NCBI RefSeq assembly: GCF_030272615.1
Contig: NC_081410.1
Coordinates: 229,312,915 to 229,376,914, forward strand
DNA from: Cryptomeria japonica
Lineage: Eukaryota > Streptophyta > Pinopsida > Cupressales > Cupressaceae
Direction: 5' to 3'
Length of the DNA stretch: 64,000 bases
The translations under genes were made by a program, and so were the position numbers. The notes under the pieces were generated by a model. The model worked only from the letters and a program-made list of their open reading frames with translations, searched no databases and was not told the DNA's origin. Every line of letters begins with the position of its first letter. Position 1 is the stretch's first letter. Below, in pieces: positions 25,093-36,065 of the stretch.

Positions 25093-25490
25093 GTCGGCCG
25101 GGTGTGGCGGAGTGGCTAGGAATCACTCTGGTCTGCTGGTTTCCGTGGTGGCACTCCCCCCGGGCATCCAGAATAACCATTACATGGAAGTCAATGCTAC
25201 CCACATTGGGCTACACATGGCTAAAAGAGAGGGGTTTACTATAGTGTAGTTGGAGTCCAACTCGCTAAACATTGTCAACTGCTTGAGTGGCCGCAGGGAT
25301 CCTAGCTGGACAATTGCCAGCTTGATCAAGGACTGCCAAAATATAATCAATGATCCAAAAAATTTCAAAATCTTGCACATATATTGGGAAGGCAATAAGG
25401 TAGCGAATCTACTAGCCAATCTTGCGGTAGGATACGTGGCAACCAACTAGTGGAGTAGCAGGGACGCTTTCCCCAAAAATCTGTGCGATC
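25093..25490 (+). pseudogene. RNase H domain fragment
   Basis: The frame from 25097 reads an RNase H of the kind at the C-terminus of plant LINE ORF2 and of many plant proteins. It has GCGGVARNHSG, an EVNATHIGL helix with the acidic residue, LESNSLNIVNCL (the second acidic residue appears as E-S rather than D-S), and the ending EGNKVANLLANLAVGY, with N where a catalytic D is usual. A TAG near 25247 and a stop after YVATN break it. The upstream RT expected of a LINE is absent. Loss of typical acidic residues suggests it is inactive. Confidence 0.6.
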
Positions 25491-25728
25491 TGGCACGTAA
25501 TGATTATTGCATTAATCAATGATCCCTCATCATGACATGATTGAGTTGATAGGGAAACAACACTTTCTAGTTTTCTTGAATCACAATCCTAGAAACCTCC
25601 TTGGCGACTAGTTTTCCTATCTCATTGTGTGACTTTTCTGCTACTGTTTTGATATCCTTTGGGTGTGGCTCATTTTCTGCGTCTGGTTGGCGACAATGAT
25701 CTCCTATTATTTGGTGACCAAGAGCATA

Positions 25729-27228
25729 ATGGGAGGGGATAAGAACAAACAAGATCCCTCTACTTGTGAGAAGTGGAAAAAGAATAAAGATGTCTAGCAG
25801 GAAGTGGTCGATGGTGGTCTCATCCCCTACCTGGACCGGCTTCATGGCTCCTCTCCTTTGATTACGGAGGCCTTTGTTAATGGATGGAAAAAGGGAGTCT
25901 CAGGGCCTATGGTGCCAATTATCAAATAGATGAAACTTTGGTGGCGACACTCACTAGTCTGGCTATGTTTGGAAGAAGGTTTTATAGGGATAGAAAAATT
26001 GGGGAGGAGGACTTGTTGAGCTTCTTTGACGAAGACAAGGAGTGCTCCAGAGTCACCAAGATGGCCGATGGCAACTATAATAGAAAAGACCTCATGGCCC
26101 CGTGGGCTGATATGACTGAGTTTATAACAAGATATATCACCCTTGATGGTAGGTATGCGAGTATCTTCTCCTACCATTTCACTATTTTAAATCATTTTTC
26201 GCCATGGCAAAATTATCTCTGTTCCCTACTATCTTGCCTCCTCCCTTGAGAATAGCCTAGAAGAGCACCTGGAAAACCCTAGCAACCCTGTTCTTCATGA
26301 GGGACTTATTGTCCTTATCATGGAACACACCAAATTCCTTGAAATTGTGCCCCCGTTTGCCAAGATTGGTCTGCAGACAGAGGTCCAAGACATCTCTGAT
26401 TTGGAGATGGACCTGGACGATAGTGGAGTTCCTGGTGATGACCTTGAATATGAACCTGCAGAGGAAAAAGACAAGATGGTCACTGCTGAGATGCTTGACA
26501 ACAAGAACACCCCCAGATGGGCAACCATTAAATACAAAACCACCAACAAGTTGATCTCCAAGGCCGAACCCCTCACCAAAAAGAAAAAGTTGGTGACGAA
26601 GGATCACAACCCAAAGATTATGGACCAAGGGATTAAACTGGACATCCCTATCAATGTCCAGAAAGATAATTAGGGAATATATGCTAGTTTGATGAATCTT
26701 TTCATGGAAGCCACCAGAAGCCAGGAGCGCTGTTGGAAGTGGGTTGAGCGTGAAATTGACACCCTCAAGATAGGGGTTAAAGAAATAATTGACATTTTCA
26801 TTGCTTCCCCAGAACCTAGCAAGCTGGAAAAACTCATGATCATGACTCAAAAACTCTCTCAGAATGTTGAGGTTATGAAATGTAACCATTAACAAAGGAT
26901 TGATAAGGTGCAACAATCCATGGCTGAGATTAAGAAAAATCTCAAGAATCTGGTCGACATTAGTAAAGAAGCCATGGACAACAACATTAAGGGGCTGGAT
27001 AAGATTAACCAAATGGTTGCTGATTATAGATCCTTCCATAGTGACCCGGTGAAAGAACTTGGTGGAGATGATGTGGCTGCTGGAGACACCAAAACCACAG
27101 GACCCAGTTCTAGAACTAGGAGCAGAAGCAGCAACAAGGGTAACTCTAGATTCATCATGGAGGAGCTTGAGGAAATCAATAGGATTTCCATCCAAAAGAA
27201 CAAGGATCTGGTGCTCTCGCTTAACTAA
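25729..27228 (+). pseudogene. Unknown ~500-codon ORF with coiled-coil tail
   Basis: The likely start is the ATG at 25729 (MGGDKNKQDPS). The frame runs to TAA at 27226, with two offsetting frameshifts (near 25885 and 26200) and stops near 25792, 26671 and 26890. The N-terminal third is globular-looking (ITEAFVNGWKK, RAYGANYQIDETL, WADMTEFITRYITLDGRY, VPYYLASSLENSL). The middle is acidic, then Lys-rich (TKKKKLVTKD). The C-terminal third is heptad-like and charged (IKKNLKNLVDISKEAMDN), ending in a Ser/Arg stretch. The N-terminal pattern vaguely recalls plant transposon-associated ORF1 proteins, but I do not recognise the family. An opposite-strand frame at 26257-27291 is its shadow. Confidence 0.5.
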
Positions 27229-27899
27229 GATCATTTTTGCTTCGGCTTGTTTGTCTGTGTTTCTTTTGTTTTTGTTTCTGCTCTGGGCCACTCCCCTGTT
27301 TTGTTACTGTTTCTTGCCAGTTTGGCTGTTGGTGGATTGTTGTAAAAATTTAGGTTTCGGGTCCTTGTAAAACCCGTTTATCCTTATCAAAAACAAAAAT
27401 CCTTGCCCCCCAAGTAAGGAGAAAAAGGAGAAATATTACACATATTCTGATGGTGATTAGTTGCAAGTGATATGCCATCCTAGTGGAACAAATCCTTCTC
27501 AATGAAAGGATACATGCTTCTTAAGAGATCATTCCCTACTAAAGGGCATATCATACTTGCGAATAATCAAAACCATATAAGAGGTAAGATTTCCAAGAGA
27601 ATGAAGGAAAGAGAAGAAGTGCAGTACTCATTGAAAATGCCCCTCTCCAAGAAAAGATGAAAACCATAGAACAATTATATACTCACATAAGAATAAGCCT
27701 ATGCAAGAAAAGAGATCTAATAATGAATAATGCACCAAGATAGAGATAAATGAATAGAAAGAAGAGAAAAAGTACTTCATGTTGATACACCAAAGTATGT
27801 TAAAGTGAAACAATACCACCACTAATGATAAAGAGCCCCCATTAAATGGACGAATTATGCCATAGGGTGAAGAGAAACATGAAGGGAAAGGAAGTGCTA

Positions 27900-29062
27900 A
27901 GGCACAATGTTTTTGCCAAGAAATACAGCTAGATCTTCTGTGAGACAAATGTGTGCAAAAGCATATTGTAGTTAAACAAATTTCTTATTTGCATAACATT
28001 TTTCAATATAATGTGAATATAAATCATAAAAAATGCAATATTCAATACCTTTCACTTGCTTAAGATTTTTGTTTTTATTTTGAGGAGAAAAGGAAATGTT
28101 CTTGTCATATTTCAACCTGCAATAGATTCTTGCAGCTAATCTATCAAGATGGTAAATATTATCTTCCCATGAAGAAGAGGGTTTGTGAGGAGAGGAAGTT
28201 TCATTATCCAAAATTATAATTTTGCCACTTTCTATGCCATCTTGAATAGATTTTTGAAAATCAGGGCAATCATCAGCATTGTGGTCATGGGTTTGATGAA
28301 ATGAACAAAAAAGGATGCTTTGAAGAAGACGAATTCTTGCGGGCTCTCTTTATTTGTTGTTTTTGAAGGTAATCTTTAAAGTTTTGAAGTCTAAGGAATT
28401 CGTCCATAGAAAGAGGGGTACCACTTCCTAGGCCTCTTGTAGTAGTTTGTGTAGGAGGGTTTATAGGGACACAAATTCCATGCTCAAACTTTCCAATTCC
28501 TTGTCCTTTAAGACCTTGTTTTGTAGTTATATGAAATCCACAACTTTAAGAATGTTGCAATTGACTAGATGGAGGAGCAAGATCATGAATTTATTTAAAA
28601 TCTGATGTGTAAGGAGGTAGAAAAGGATTTGTAGATGAAGGTGGAGTATCATGTGGAATGAGAATCTCTTTTCCTTTATCAAGCTTATCCTTTTTGGAAG
28701 ATTGAGGAAGCACATCTTCATCATCTAAAAGCTCATTTTTAGTGATTTCTATGTGAGGAGAAAGGTCATGAATAAAATGCATGACATCTTCCTCTCTACA
28801 TAGACTTTGATGTTGAAGATAGATCCTAGGAGAAGAAGGAGGATCTAAACATGTAAGAATGTTGATGTTTTCATATTGCTCCCCTTTCTCAAGGGTGTGT
28901 GTAGAAGAAGAAGATGGATCCATATTACTTTCCAATGCTTTCTCTCTTGTAGAAAGATCATTGGGTAAAGCATTAGATCTCATTTCTTTCACACAAGATA
29001 CGCTAGGAGAGGTACAAAGATTAGTATCTCTAGATTTTGGATCTACAAAAGATTTAAGATGA
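27900..29062 (-). pseudogene. X-2 gag remnant
   Basis: The minus strand carries a broken gag-like frame. A Ser/Pro-rich part at 28992-28591 opens MKEMRSNALPND. It is followed, after stops and shifts, by CSFHQTHDHNADDCPDF near 28300-28250 and CIFYDLYSHYIEKC near 28030-27990. These Cys/His arrangements resemble the CxFHxxxGHxTxxC motif at the end of Tat gag proteins (compare Tat-2 CDFHRNKGHNINNC). Capsid and all pol domains are missing, so X would depend on proteins from another element. Confidence 0.6.
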
Positions 29063-29836
29063 GCAACATAGGAAATTTATTTTGTTAACAACATCACAAT
29101 AATGCAACCTAAATGATACATGAAAGCTTTGAGATCTAATTGAAAAGGAAATAATTTGGAAATCCTAACAACACAATATGACCAAGTGTTATGAAGAAAA
29201 AGAAGCAACAAGAAATGGAAGAAAATCTTATTTGACACATGATGAATATATGCAAAAATTAATGTAATCACATGTGAAAGAGCAAGTAAATCCAATTTAT
29301 TAATTGCCATTAAAAGTCTCTTAATTGAAATCTGAATACGTTGGAAAAGCAGATCTAAAATTAGAACCTTTTTATGAAAATTAATTTTAACATTTGAATT
29401 TGATGAAATTTTCATTTGTGTTTGATGTTAGAGAGTGTTAAAATTGATAAAGTACGTAAATTTCCAGGGATGATGGAGATTATGATTTTAATGAAGAATC
29501 CAAAAAAAAGCCGATTCGGAGATGTCTAGATCGGTCAAACTTGCAGCCAAAGGTCAAAAATGAAAAGACCTTAAAAATTAGGGTTTTATGATTTAACCAC
29601 CGAATTTTCAGAATAAAGAGATAGATTTGAATTAAAATTTTGAAATAGAAATCAGATCTAAAATAAGCAATTAAAATTTTACACCTCACAAGCTTAATTT
29701 TCTCAAAATGAAAAATTAGGGTTTTTATGTAATTAACCTCTAAAATTTGCAAATAGATCAAATTTGAAAATGGAAATTTGAAATTCAAATTGAAATTAAT
29801 CAGATCTAAGAATGCAAAATCAGAATTAATGTGTAA
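29063..29836 (-). other. X-2 leader, non-coding
   Basis: This is AT-rich DNA between gag remnant and primer site. It has several scattered AGATCT palindromes (for example near 29131, 29349, 29653 and 29802) without regular spacing. I trust no ORF here. Confidence 0.5.
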
Positions 29837-29855
29837 GATGTCAGGTTCAACAAAA
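29837..29855 (-). promoter_or_regulatory. X-2 primer-binding site
   Basis: On the minus strand TTGTTGAACCTGACATC follows the 5' LTR end after two or three bases. It matches the Tat-1 site TGGTGAACCCGACGTG at most positions, mostly with C-to-T-type differences. This places X in the same primer class as Tat-1. Confidence 0.65.
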
Positions 29856-30397
29856 TGTAAAGTGGAAAATTGGATCCTAGTGACTCCCCACCTGGGAGAG
29901 AGAAAGGAAGCCACTAGCATGATTTTCACTTGGGAGGAACTTTACATTCAAAAGAGGGGTTGTATCCACTAGATCCAAATTTGAGGGAAACAAGGATGTG
30001 AATTCCAAGTGGATTGCAAGGGTTAAAGTGTGATTTACCCTCTTTTGTAAATGAGAAAGTTGACTTGTTGACTATGCGGAAAAGAGAGAGGAAATGAGTG
30101 AAATGAAGAGCTACCAGTTCGGGATCACGCTATAACTTCAGATATGAGCTAATTAGATTAATATAGATCTGCCCTACAAATTTGGAGAAAAGTCATCAGG
30201 AACGTGGCAGGAATGTAAATGGTCCACCTCAAGATCCGCGAAACAAAAAGGGTTCTTCCGTCTCTACAAATGAAGCCCAAACGTGCAATTACAGTTGTGC
30301 ACTTGCAACCTACACACAAAAATGATAAGAAAGGGGGGTTGTGGATAGGAGTTTGCTTCAGTCAAACCCCAATTGAGGAATCAACCTAGAAAGAAAG
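29856..30397 (-). mobile_element. X-2 5' LTR, inner part (left of Tat-1)
   Basis: It spans the LTR end (TGTAAAGTGG on the plus strand) to the Tat-1 insertion point. It continues at 48833. The last five bases GAAAG (30393-30397) are repeated at 48828-48832. Confidence 0.85.
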
Positions 30398-31808
30398 TGT
30401 AGTCACATAAATCTGTCCAATTTAATTAAATGAATATTTCCTATTTATTTGATTAAAAATCCACTAGCCATCAGTTAATTAAATTAAATATTTAATTAAT
30501 TCATCTTCAAATATTCTCCTATTAATTAAATTAATTATTCAATTTATTTTAATTAATTCATTATACCAAAATCATAAATCAATTAAATGAATAAATCATA
30601 TTTATTTCATTTAATCCCCTATTCCTCTTTTAAATAAATAAAATAAAATATTTATTTAAATCATTTATCCTCCCCCACTTGCATTTTCCTACAAATGCAA
30701 CTTGCACACATTTATTGAAATAAATAAATTTTATTTTAATTAAAATCCTATTTTCCCTCACCCACCAAATCCACTTGCATTCCTAAATCCCCTTCTAGAT
30801 TCTTCTAAACCCTTCCTAATTAGCCTAATCCATTCCCTAATTATTGTCACATTCCTAAGCAACTTGGAGTCACTTCTCAAAGACTTCAAAGTCTTTGAAA
30901 AGTATTTAATGCTTTGTGTGTTCAACAATTTAACCTCCAAAGTCTTCCAAAACCACTAATGGCTCTTACATGACCATTAATGGCTCTTACATAACCATTT
31001 ATGGTTATTTCAACTTGTACTCATGTGTCTCCTCAAGCATTTATTGCTTTGACCATATTTATCCCTCTTGCCTTTGCACAAGAGTTTATCCATTGGATAA
31101 AAGCTTTATTCTTTGAATAAAGAATTTATTCACTCAACCTAACCTTGACCTTAACTCCCAAAGTCATGTCAAGCATTTAATGCTTATTCCCTCTCCTCTC
31201 AACCTATCTCACATTGACATTTGTCATCCTGGGATTGGGTTGAAAGCCCTCACATGGATCTCAAACCATTCAATCCCGACCCTTGTTGAGATTGCTCAAT
31301 CTCAACCATCCATTGCTCCATTTTTCCTATAAATAGAGCCCATTTCTTCATAATCCAGATCCTGAAAACTTGTATGCATTTAAGCTATAGGCATTTTGAG
31401 AGAGCATTATAGCATAATCAACTCATATATTGTCATTTTGGTTAAAATAAATCATTTTAGTATCAATAGCGTAATATTAGCTTCTTTATTTATATTTAGA
31501 GCAATATTTCAATCTCAAACCTCCATAAGCATCCATAGTGCAAAAAGCTGCTGAGAGCTACACTATTTTGGAACTTGGAGAGGAGAGGAACAAGGGAGAA
31601 GAAACCAAGAGCATGTTAGGAGGCATTTGGAGATGCCTCATCATATTTACCTTTTTGGTTTGATATTTCATCATGCTTTTGATATCTCTTTTGATATGCT
31701 TGTGTAGGAAATTATTTTGTTTGTGATTTCTGACACTAACAGTTTCCTTTCTTTTTTTGTTTTGTGTCTTGATATCATTGACTAACCTTCCCTTTTTGCA
31801 GAGCATCA
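30398..31808 (+). mobile_element. Tat-1 5' LTR (1411 bp)
   Basis: It runs TGTAGTCACATAAATC to GAGCATCA. The TATA box CTATAAATA is at 31327, conserved at 48346 in the 3' LTR. The 5' half is very AT-rich. Five perfect inverted repeats lie between 30878 and 31306; see findings. The minus-strand frames at 30758 and 31558 are LTR sequence and recur in the 3' LTR. Confidence 0.9.
31327..31335 (+). promoter_or_regulatory. Tat-1 5' LTR TATA box
   Basis: CTATAAATA is identical in both LTRs (31327 and 48346). It would drive the sense gag-pol transcript starting some 25-35 bp downstream. Confidence 0.6.
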
Positions 31809-31810
31809 TT

Positions 31811-31828
31811 TGGTGAACCCGACGTGAA
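31811..31828 (+). promoter_or_regulatory. Tat-1 primer-binding site
   Basis: TGGTGAACCCGACGTG begins two bases after the LTR end CA. The TGG start and position fit a tRNA 3'-end complement; I cannot name the tRNA with confidence. Confidence 0.75.
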
Positions 31829-31906
31829 TCTAAACACCTAAAAAAAAAAATTTTTTTTGACAACTAATATGTTTCATTGTTGAACTTGACACACAGGTTG
31901 CACTTT

Positions 31907-32130
31907 AGCGCTATTGATCACGTTGTAGTGCTATTGCAACTTGTTGTTCTAGCACTATTGTTCTTACAATAGCGCTATTGTACCAAGTTTAGCGCTATTA
32001 ACATTATTTGAGTGCTTTTGACCCTCTTTTGGTGCTATTGAACATGTTTGAGTGCTTTTGACTTCTCTGGCATTTTATTCTTTTAGCATGTGTGTTAAAT
32101 AGCGCTTCTGTTTAAACACAGAGTAGCGCT
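31907..32130 (+). repeat. Phased AGCGCT palindrome array in the Tat-1 leader
   Basis: AGCGCT or one-base variants (AGTGCT, AGCACT, GGTGCT) start at 31907, 31927, 31951, 31971, 31991, 32011, 32031, 32051, 32101 and 32125. Five are exact. Six of the first seven steps are exactly 20 bp. Most are followed by ATTG or TTTG. Only this short core recurs, not a longer unit. Confidence 0.85.
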
Positions 32131-34541
32131 ATTTTAACAGAACGTTGTAAAAATGACCCTGTAACTAAGAAAATAAAATTTCTTAGGCTTGTGGAAGCCC
32201 ACCATAGGTTCAATTTTTACTAACTATTTGTCTCTTATGCAGGTCTAAAAACCAACCTCTTAAAAATCGAAAACTTCCTTTTGGTGTTTTAAAAATTGAA
32301 CAAACACAAAATTTGCTTTTTTGCAAGCTTAGGATCAAAATTTGTGTTTGGTGCTATAAAATTGAACAAAACAAACTTTTGTTTATTGCAAGTTTAGGCT
32401 TAACTTTTCATTTGGTGCTTAAAATAAACAAAAACAAATCCATTTCTAGCATCAAACTTAAGCAAAACTGTACAAGCCACACTTCAAATTTTGGTGCAAT
32501 TAAAACTTACAATCCACTTGTTTCAATTTTTGCAAGCAATTTCCTTCAAGCAAACGTTCTTTTTATTAAGTTGACCAGGATTTCATTTTCCTAGTTACTT
32601 AAACATATTGCCTTTGAAGTTAAAAAGAACATCATTATTGTTGGAGCAACATCTCCAAATAGTTAGAACACATTGCGATGATGGGTTAAAAAGAATAAGT
32701 GTTTTTCATGCTTGGCACACTTGTGCAAAAAGTTGGTCGAGTGGTCCTACTTCTAACACACGCTATCCTCTCCCTTGGCTTTTGTGGTCCTAGGTGCAAG
32801 AGAAAAGTGTTTGTAACGCTCAGTTTTTTATCTTTTTAAGAGAGGCCTGCCAAGAGACACATCACTCTTGGGAATGATCTCATGCGGTAAATCCTTTGAG
32901 CTGCTATAGAAATCAGGTGAGAGTGAAAGCTGTAGCCTTGGGTATAGCTGTTCCTACAGTGTAACTTGCCGAAAGGACAAATGGGCCCCACCACAAGTTA
33001 CAAGGCTCTTAAGTGAGTCACTACAGAATGAACTTAAGTCCAAAGACATACAAAATGACTAAACACCTTTAAGTAGTATCCCACCCTTTCTATTGATTGA
33101 GAATATTTGAGATATAATTCAGTGCAAGAGCATAAATGCTTTTGCTCCCAAGATACTCACCATACATATTTCCTTGAGTAGAAACATAGCTTTTTGAAAA
33201 GTCACTTGTGGCTTGATAAAAGTGGTGACTCCCCCATCATAGGGATCATCTATTTGTTATATTCATGCAAGACTTAGTATATCACATCCTTACCTGCCAC
33301 GATGGGATTCATAAGGTATGTAGTACCAAAGTCGAAGAAATATCAAGATGTGGGCTGAATTTATCACAACTGGCCATTTGACCTTAGGGATACAAAGTGT
33401 TTGAAGTGTCTTCCTGTTAGTCAAGACCAAGTACAAATTGAGCCAACTTTAGGATTTGGAAAGAAAACACCTAAAATACACTTAAAGGAAAGAGTCATAT
33501 AAAGTCCAAAGATTGGGTTGATCTAGACCCATACTCATTTGTGCCTTTTTAAGGCAACATTCTTGTGTTTGTGTGCTTGCTTTGTTTTCTTGTCAAAGAA
33601 GAATCAACAATCAATTCCAAAACAAGTATTCATCCAACCAAACATCTTTCAAAACAACCAAAAATCAAAGAAAAACAAAGTGCAAACAACAAAGTATTAA
33701 AACTTTATGACCATCCTTCACATCTTGCGAAAGAAGAATCGTCATCAGAACATCAACTTGAAAAGAAGACCATTGAGCTCAAAGGCTTTAATCAAAAGGA
33801 GGAAATTCTTCTATCTCAATAGATAAATCTTTGTCTCTCATAGAGTTTTTCTACATCACATGCATCTCTACCTTCAAGGCAAAACAAATGAATTTGATTC
33901 AGAATCATTAAACCGTAGAGCTTTTATGCAATATAGAGCTTTGAGTTATCACAAAAACCAAGGAGGCAAGATTAATCCCAACTTTTTCCCAAATGTTTGT
34001 ATCACGTACAACATATCTCGAGAAACACCACCAACACCCGAAAGGGAAGAGGTAGAGTTTGCCCCTTTTGTAACACAAAGCTTTTATTGAAGTTAAAACA
34101 TTTCATCCATCACCTCATTCATACATCATCACACATCATCATCAATCCATTTCAAACTCTCAAAACATTAAGAGGTTCTTGTCCTAAGTTCTCTTTTTAG
34201 ATATTGCTTGAATCAAATGCATCACATCACTTTTTAGATTGTTTCTACATCTAGGATAAGCTCATCCTAAGAGACACATCTACACAAGTTAAAACTAGTT
34301 CATGAGTGAATCCTCTCATTACTAGGTAGTTAAATCTGTAACACATCTCAGATTTCTCTACACCTTATCACATCAAACCTTATAAAAAATGAACAAGCAA
34401 TTCAACGAAGGAATTTCGGTTACATCTACCTTAAAAGTGCTAGAGATCCACATGCAACACAATTCACCAACCATCAATCTTTCATTTCATCAACAACTCA
34501 TCATCATTTTCACTCAACTTCAACAAAAACTTGTAAACAAA
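32131..34541 (+). other. Tat-1 leader, non-coding
   Basis: This is about 2.4 kb between the palindrome array and gag. Short frames (33565-33822, 33860-34090) are Lys/Ser-rich, have no motif, and lie in different frames. They could be traces of the extra ORF known upstream of gag in some Tat elements, but nothing proves it. Confidence 0.5.
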
Positions 34542-36060
34542 ATGGCTCATACCCGATCACACTCAAGGCAATGAGAAGAAGAAATTGAAGAAGAAGAGGA
34601 GGAAAATATCAATGAATTCCAAGAAGCACTTGGAGGAAATGCGAATGACGAAAACCCAAGTACTCCCACTCCTGCAACAATAGAAAGGGCCCATCATAAC
34701 CCTCTCTTTAACATACTTTTTGATGAAATACTCAGGAGCAATGCGGATGCTCACTTTTTAAAGCTCGCTCAAGAAGGAGCAAAACTCCCCTCTAACTTTG
34801 ATCTTGCCCAATTAAGACAAGCATTGGAATGACAAAGTCGCCATGAAGAGGAAAGAGGTAGAGATCCCATCAGATATAACATTCCTTGAGGTAACCCACC
34901 ACCTCCTCCTCCAAATGAAATGGAGATATTGCGGCAACAAGTCGAGAATCTCACCCAACAACTTCATAGTGGTGTGAAAACTAACCAATTCTCACTCAAT
35001 GACATCTGTCCCTATCCTTTTGATAGGAATCTTTATATGCCACCCTTTCCACGAGGATTCAAAACACCCAAATTTGAAAAATATAGAGGAAAGGGAGATC
35101 CTCACGATCATGTCAGAGAATTTCATTCCGCTTGCCTCGAAGTGGCATATGAAGACACATACCTAATGCACCTTTTTCCCCAAAGATTGGGAGGAACAAC
35201 CACATCATGGTTTTCCCGACTACCAGGTGGCATTAGAACATTTGAGGAACTCATCCAGAAGTTCCTAGCACATTACTCTCATAACATTGAACGCGACATC
35301 ACCATGGCTGATCTGTGCAACACTAAACAAAAACTAGGTGAACTATTCTTAGTATTCCTGCAACGATGGCGTCAAATGTCTAGCAGACGTTCTCTTCAGT
35401 TACCTGAATGAGAACTAGTGGAAATATTCATTTGCAACTTAAATGAAGAAATGGAATTTCACTTGGATGTCAAAGACACAGACTCTTTTAATGACATGAT
35501 CACCAAGGGTTTGAAATGTGAGCGGGCCCTCATCAAGAAAGGACTTATCAAAATCTATAATGAACCAAAGGATAGTCCTCGCCCACGCTTCAATAGTGAT
35601 AAACCAAGCTTCTGGAACAAAAACAAGAATATCGTCAACGATGGGGTTGTGGATGCCAGGACTATCAAAAGTGCACAACCTGTGGTTCAGTTTGTAGGAC
35701 AAAATTCTCCACCTCAGAATAACACAAATGTTCCTTCAAATCAAGGTCGCATCACATCTCACGATGAACCTAGACCTCGTCAGCAAAAACAAAAACAAAC
35801 ATACACTCCCCTAGGGGAACCCATTGAAATAGTATTGCGACAACTCATTTCTCAAAATTTGGTCACTCTACCTAAAACATCAAACTATGAGCCTCAGGTC
35901 AAACCTGCATGGTGGAGAGATACTCAACACTGTGATTTCCACCAAGGGAGAGGACACAAGACAAGTAATCGTCACTGATTGAAAGATCTTATTCAGAATC
36001 TCATTGACTGAGGAGAAATTGAAATAGAAGGACATGACCCAAAAACAACAAACAATGATC
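34542..36060 (+). pseudogene. Tat-1 gag segment
   Basis: It opens with an acidic Glu-rich stretch and a proline run, followed by the retrotransposon gag capsid region at about 35010-35340 (PPFPRGFKTPKFEKYRGKGD, GGTTTSWFSRLPGG, CNTKQKLGE). The C-terminal zinc-like motif reads CDFHQGRGHKTSNRH; its last Cys is missing, whereas Tat-2 has CDFHRNKGHNINNC. Gag would build the cytoplasmic virus-like particle and bind element RNA. Six stops interrupt it. Confidence 0.85.
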
Positions 36061-36065
36061 ATCTG

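Larger units (their letters stand above)
25093..27394 (+). mobile_element. A-tailed insertion with RNase H and an unknown ORF (possible non-LTR retroelement)
   Basis: This 2.3-kb segment interrupts X-2 DNA that is continuous in X-1. It is flanked by a 9-bp duplication AAAAATCCT at 25084-25092 and 27395-27403. It ends TTATCAAAAAC, a short A-rich tail, and has no LTR or terminal inverted repeat. These features fit a 5'-truncated non-LTR insertion. It holds an RNase H segment first and a long unknown ORF second, an order I do not know for plant LINEs. Confidence 0.6.

Noticed and set aside
26257-27291. 344-codon open frame on the minus strand
   Set aside because: It is antisense to the coherent plus-strand ORF 25729-27228, has no motif, and looks like a shadow of that ORF's codon use.
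28970-29810. Several AGATCT palindromes in the X-2 leader
   Set aside because: They are irregularly spaced by hundreds of bases and sit in AT-rich sequence, unlike the phased arrays of Tat-1 and Tat-2.
30758-30940. 60-codon minus-strand frame, repeated at 47777-47959
   Set aside because: Present in both Tat-1 LTRs simply because the LTRs are copies; it overlaps U3 sequence and has no motif.
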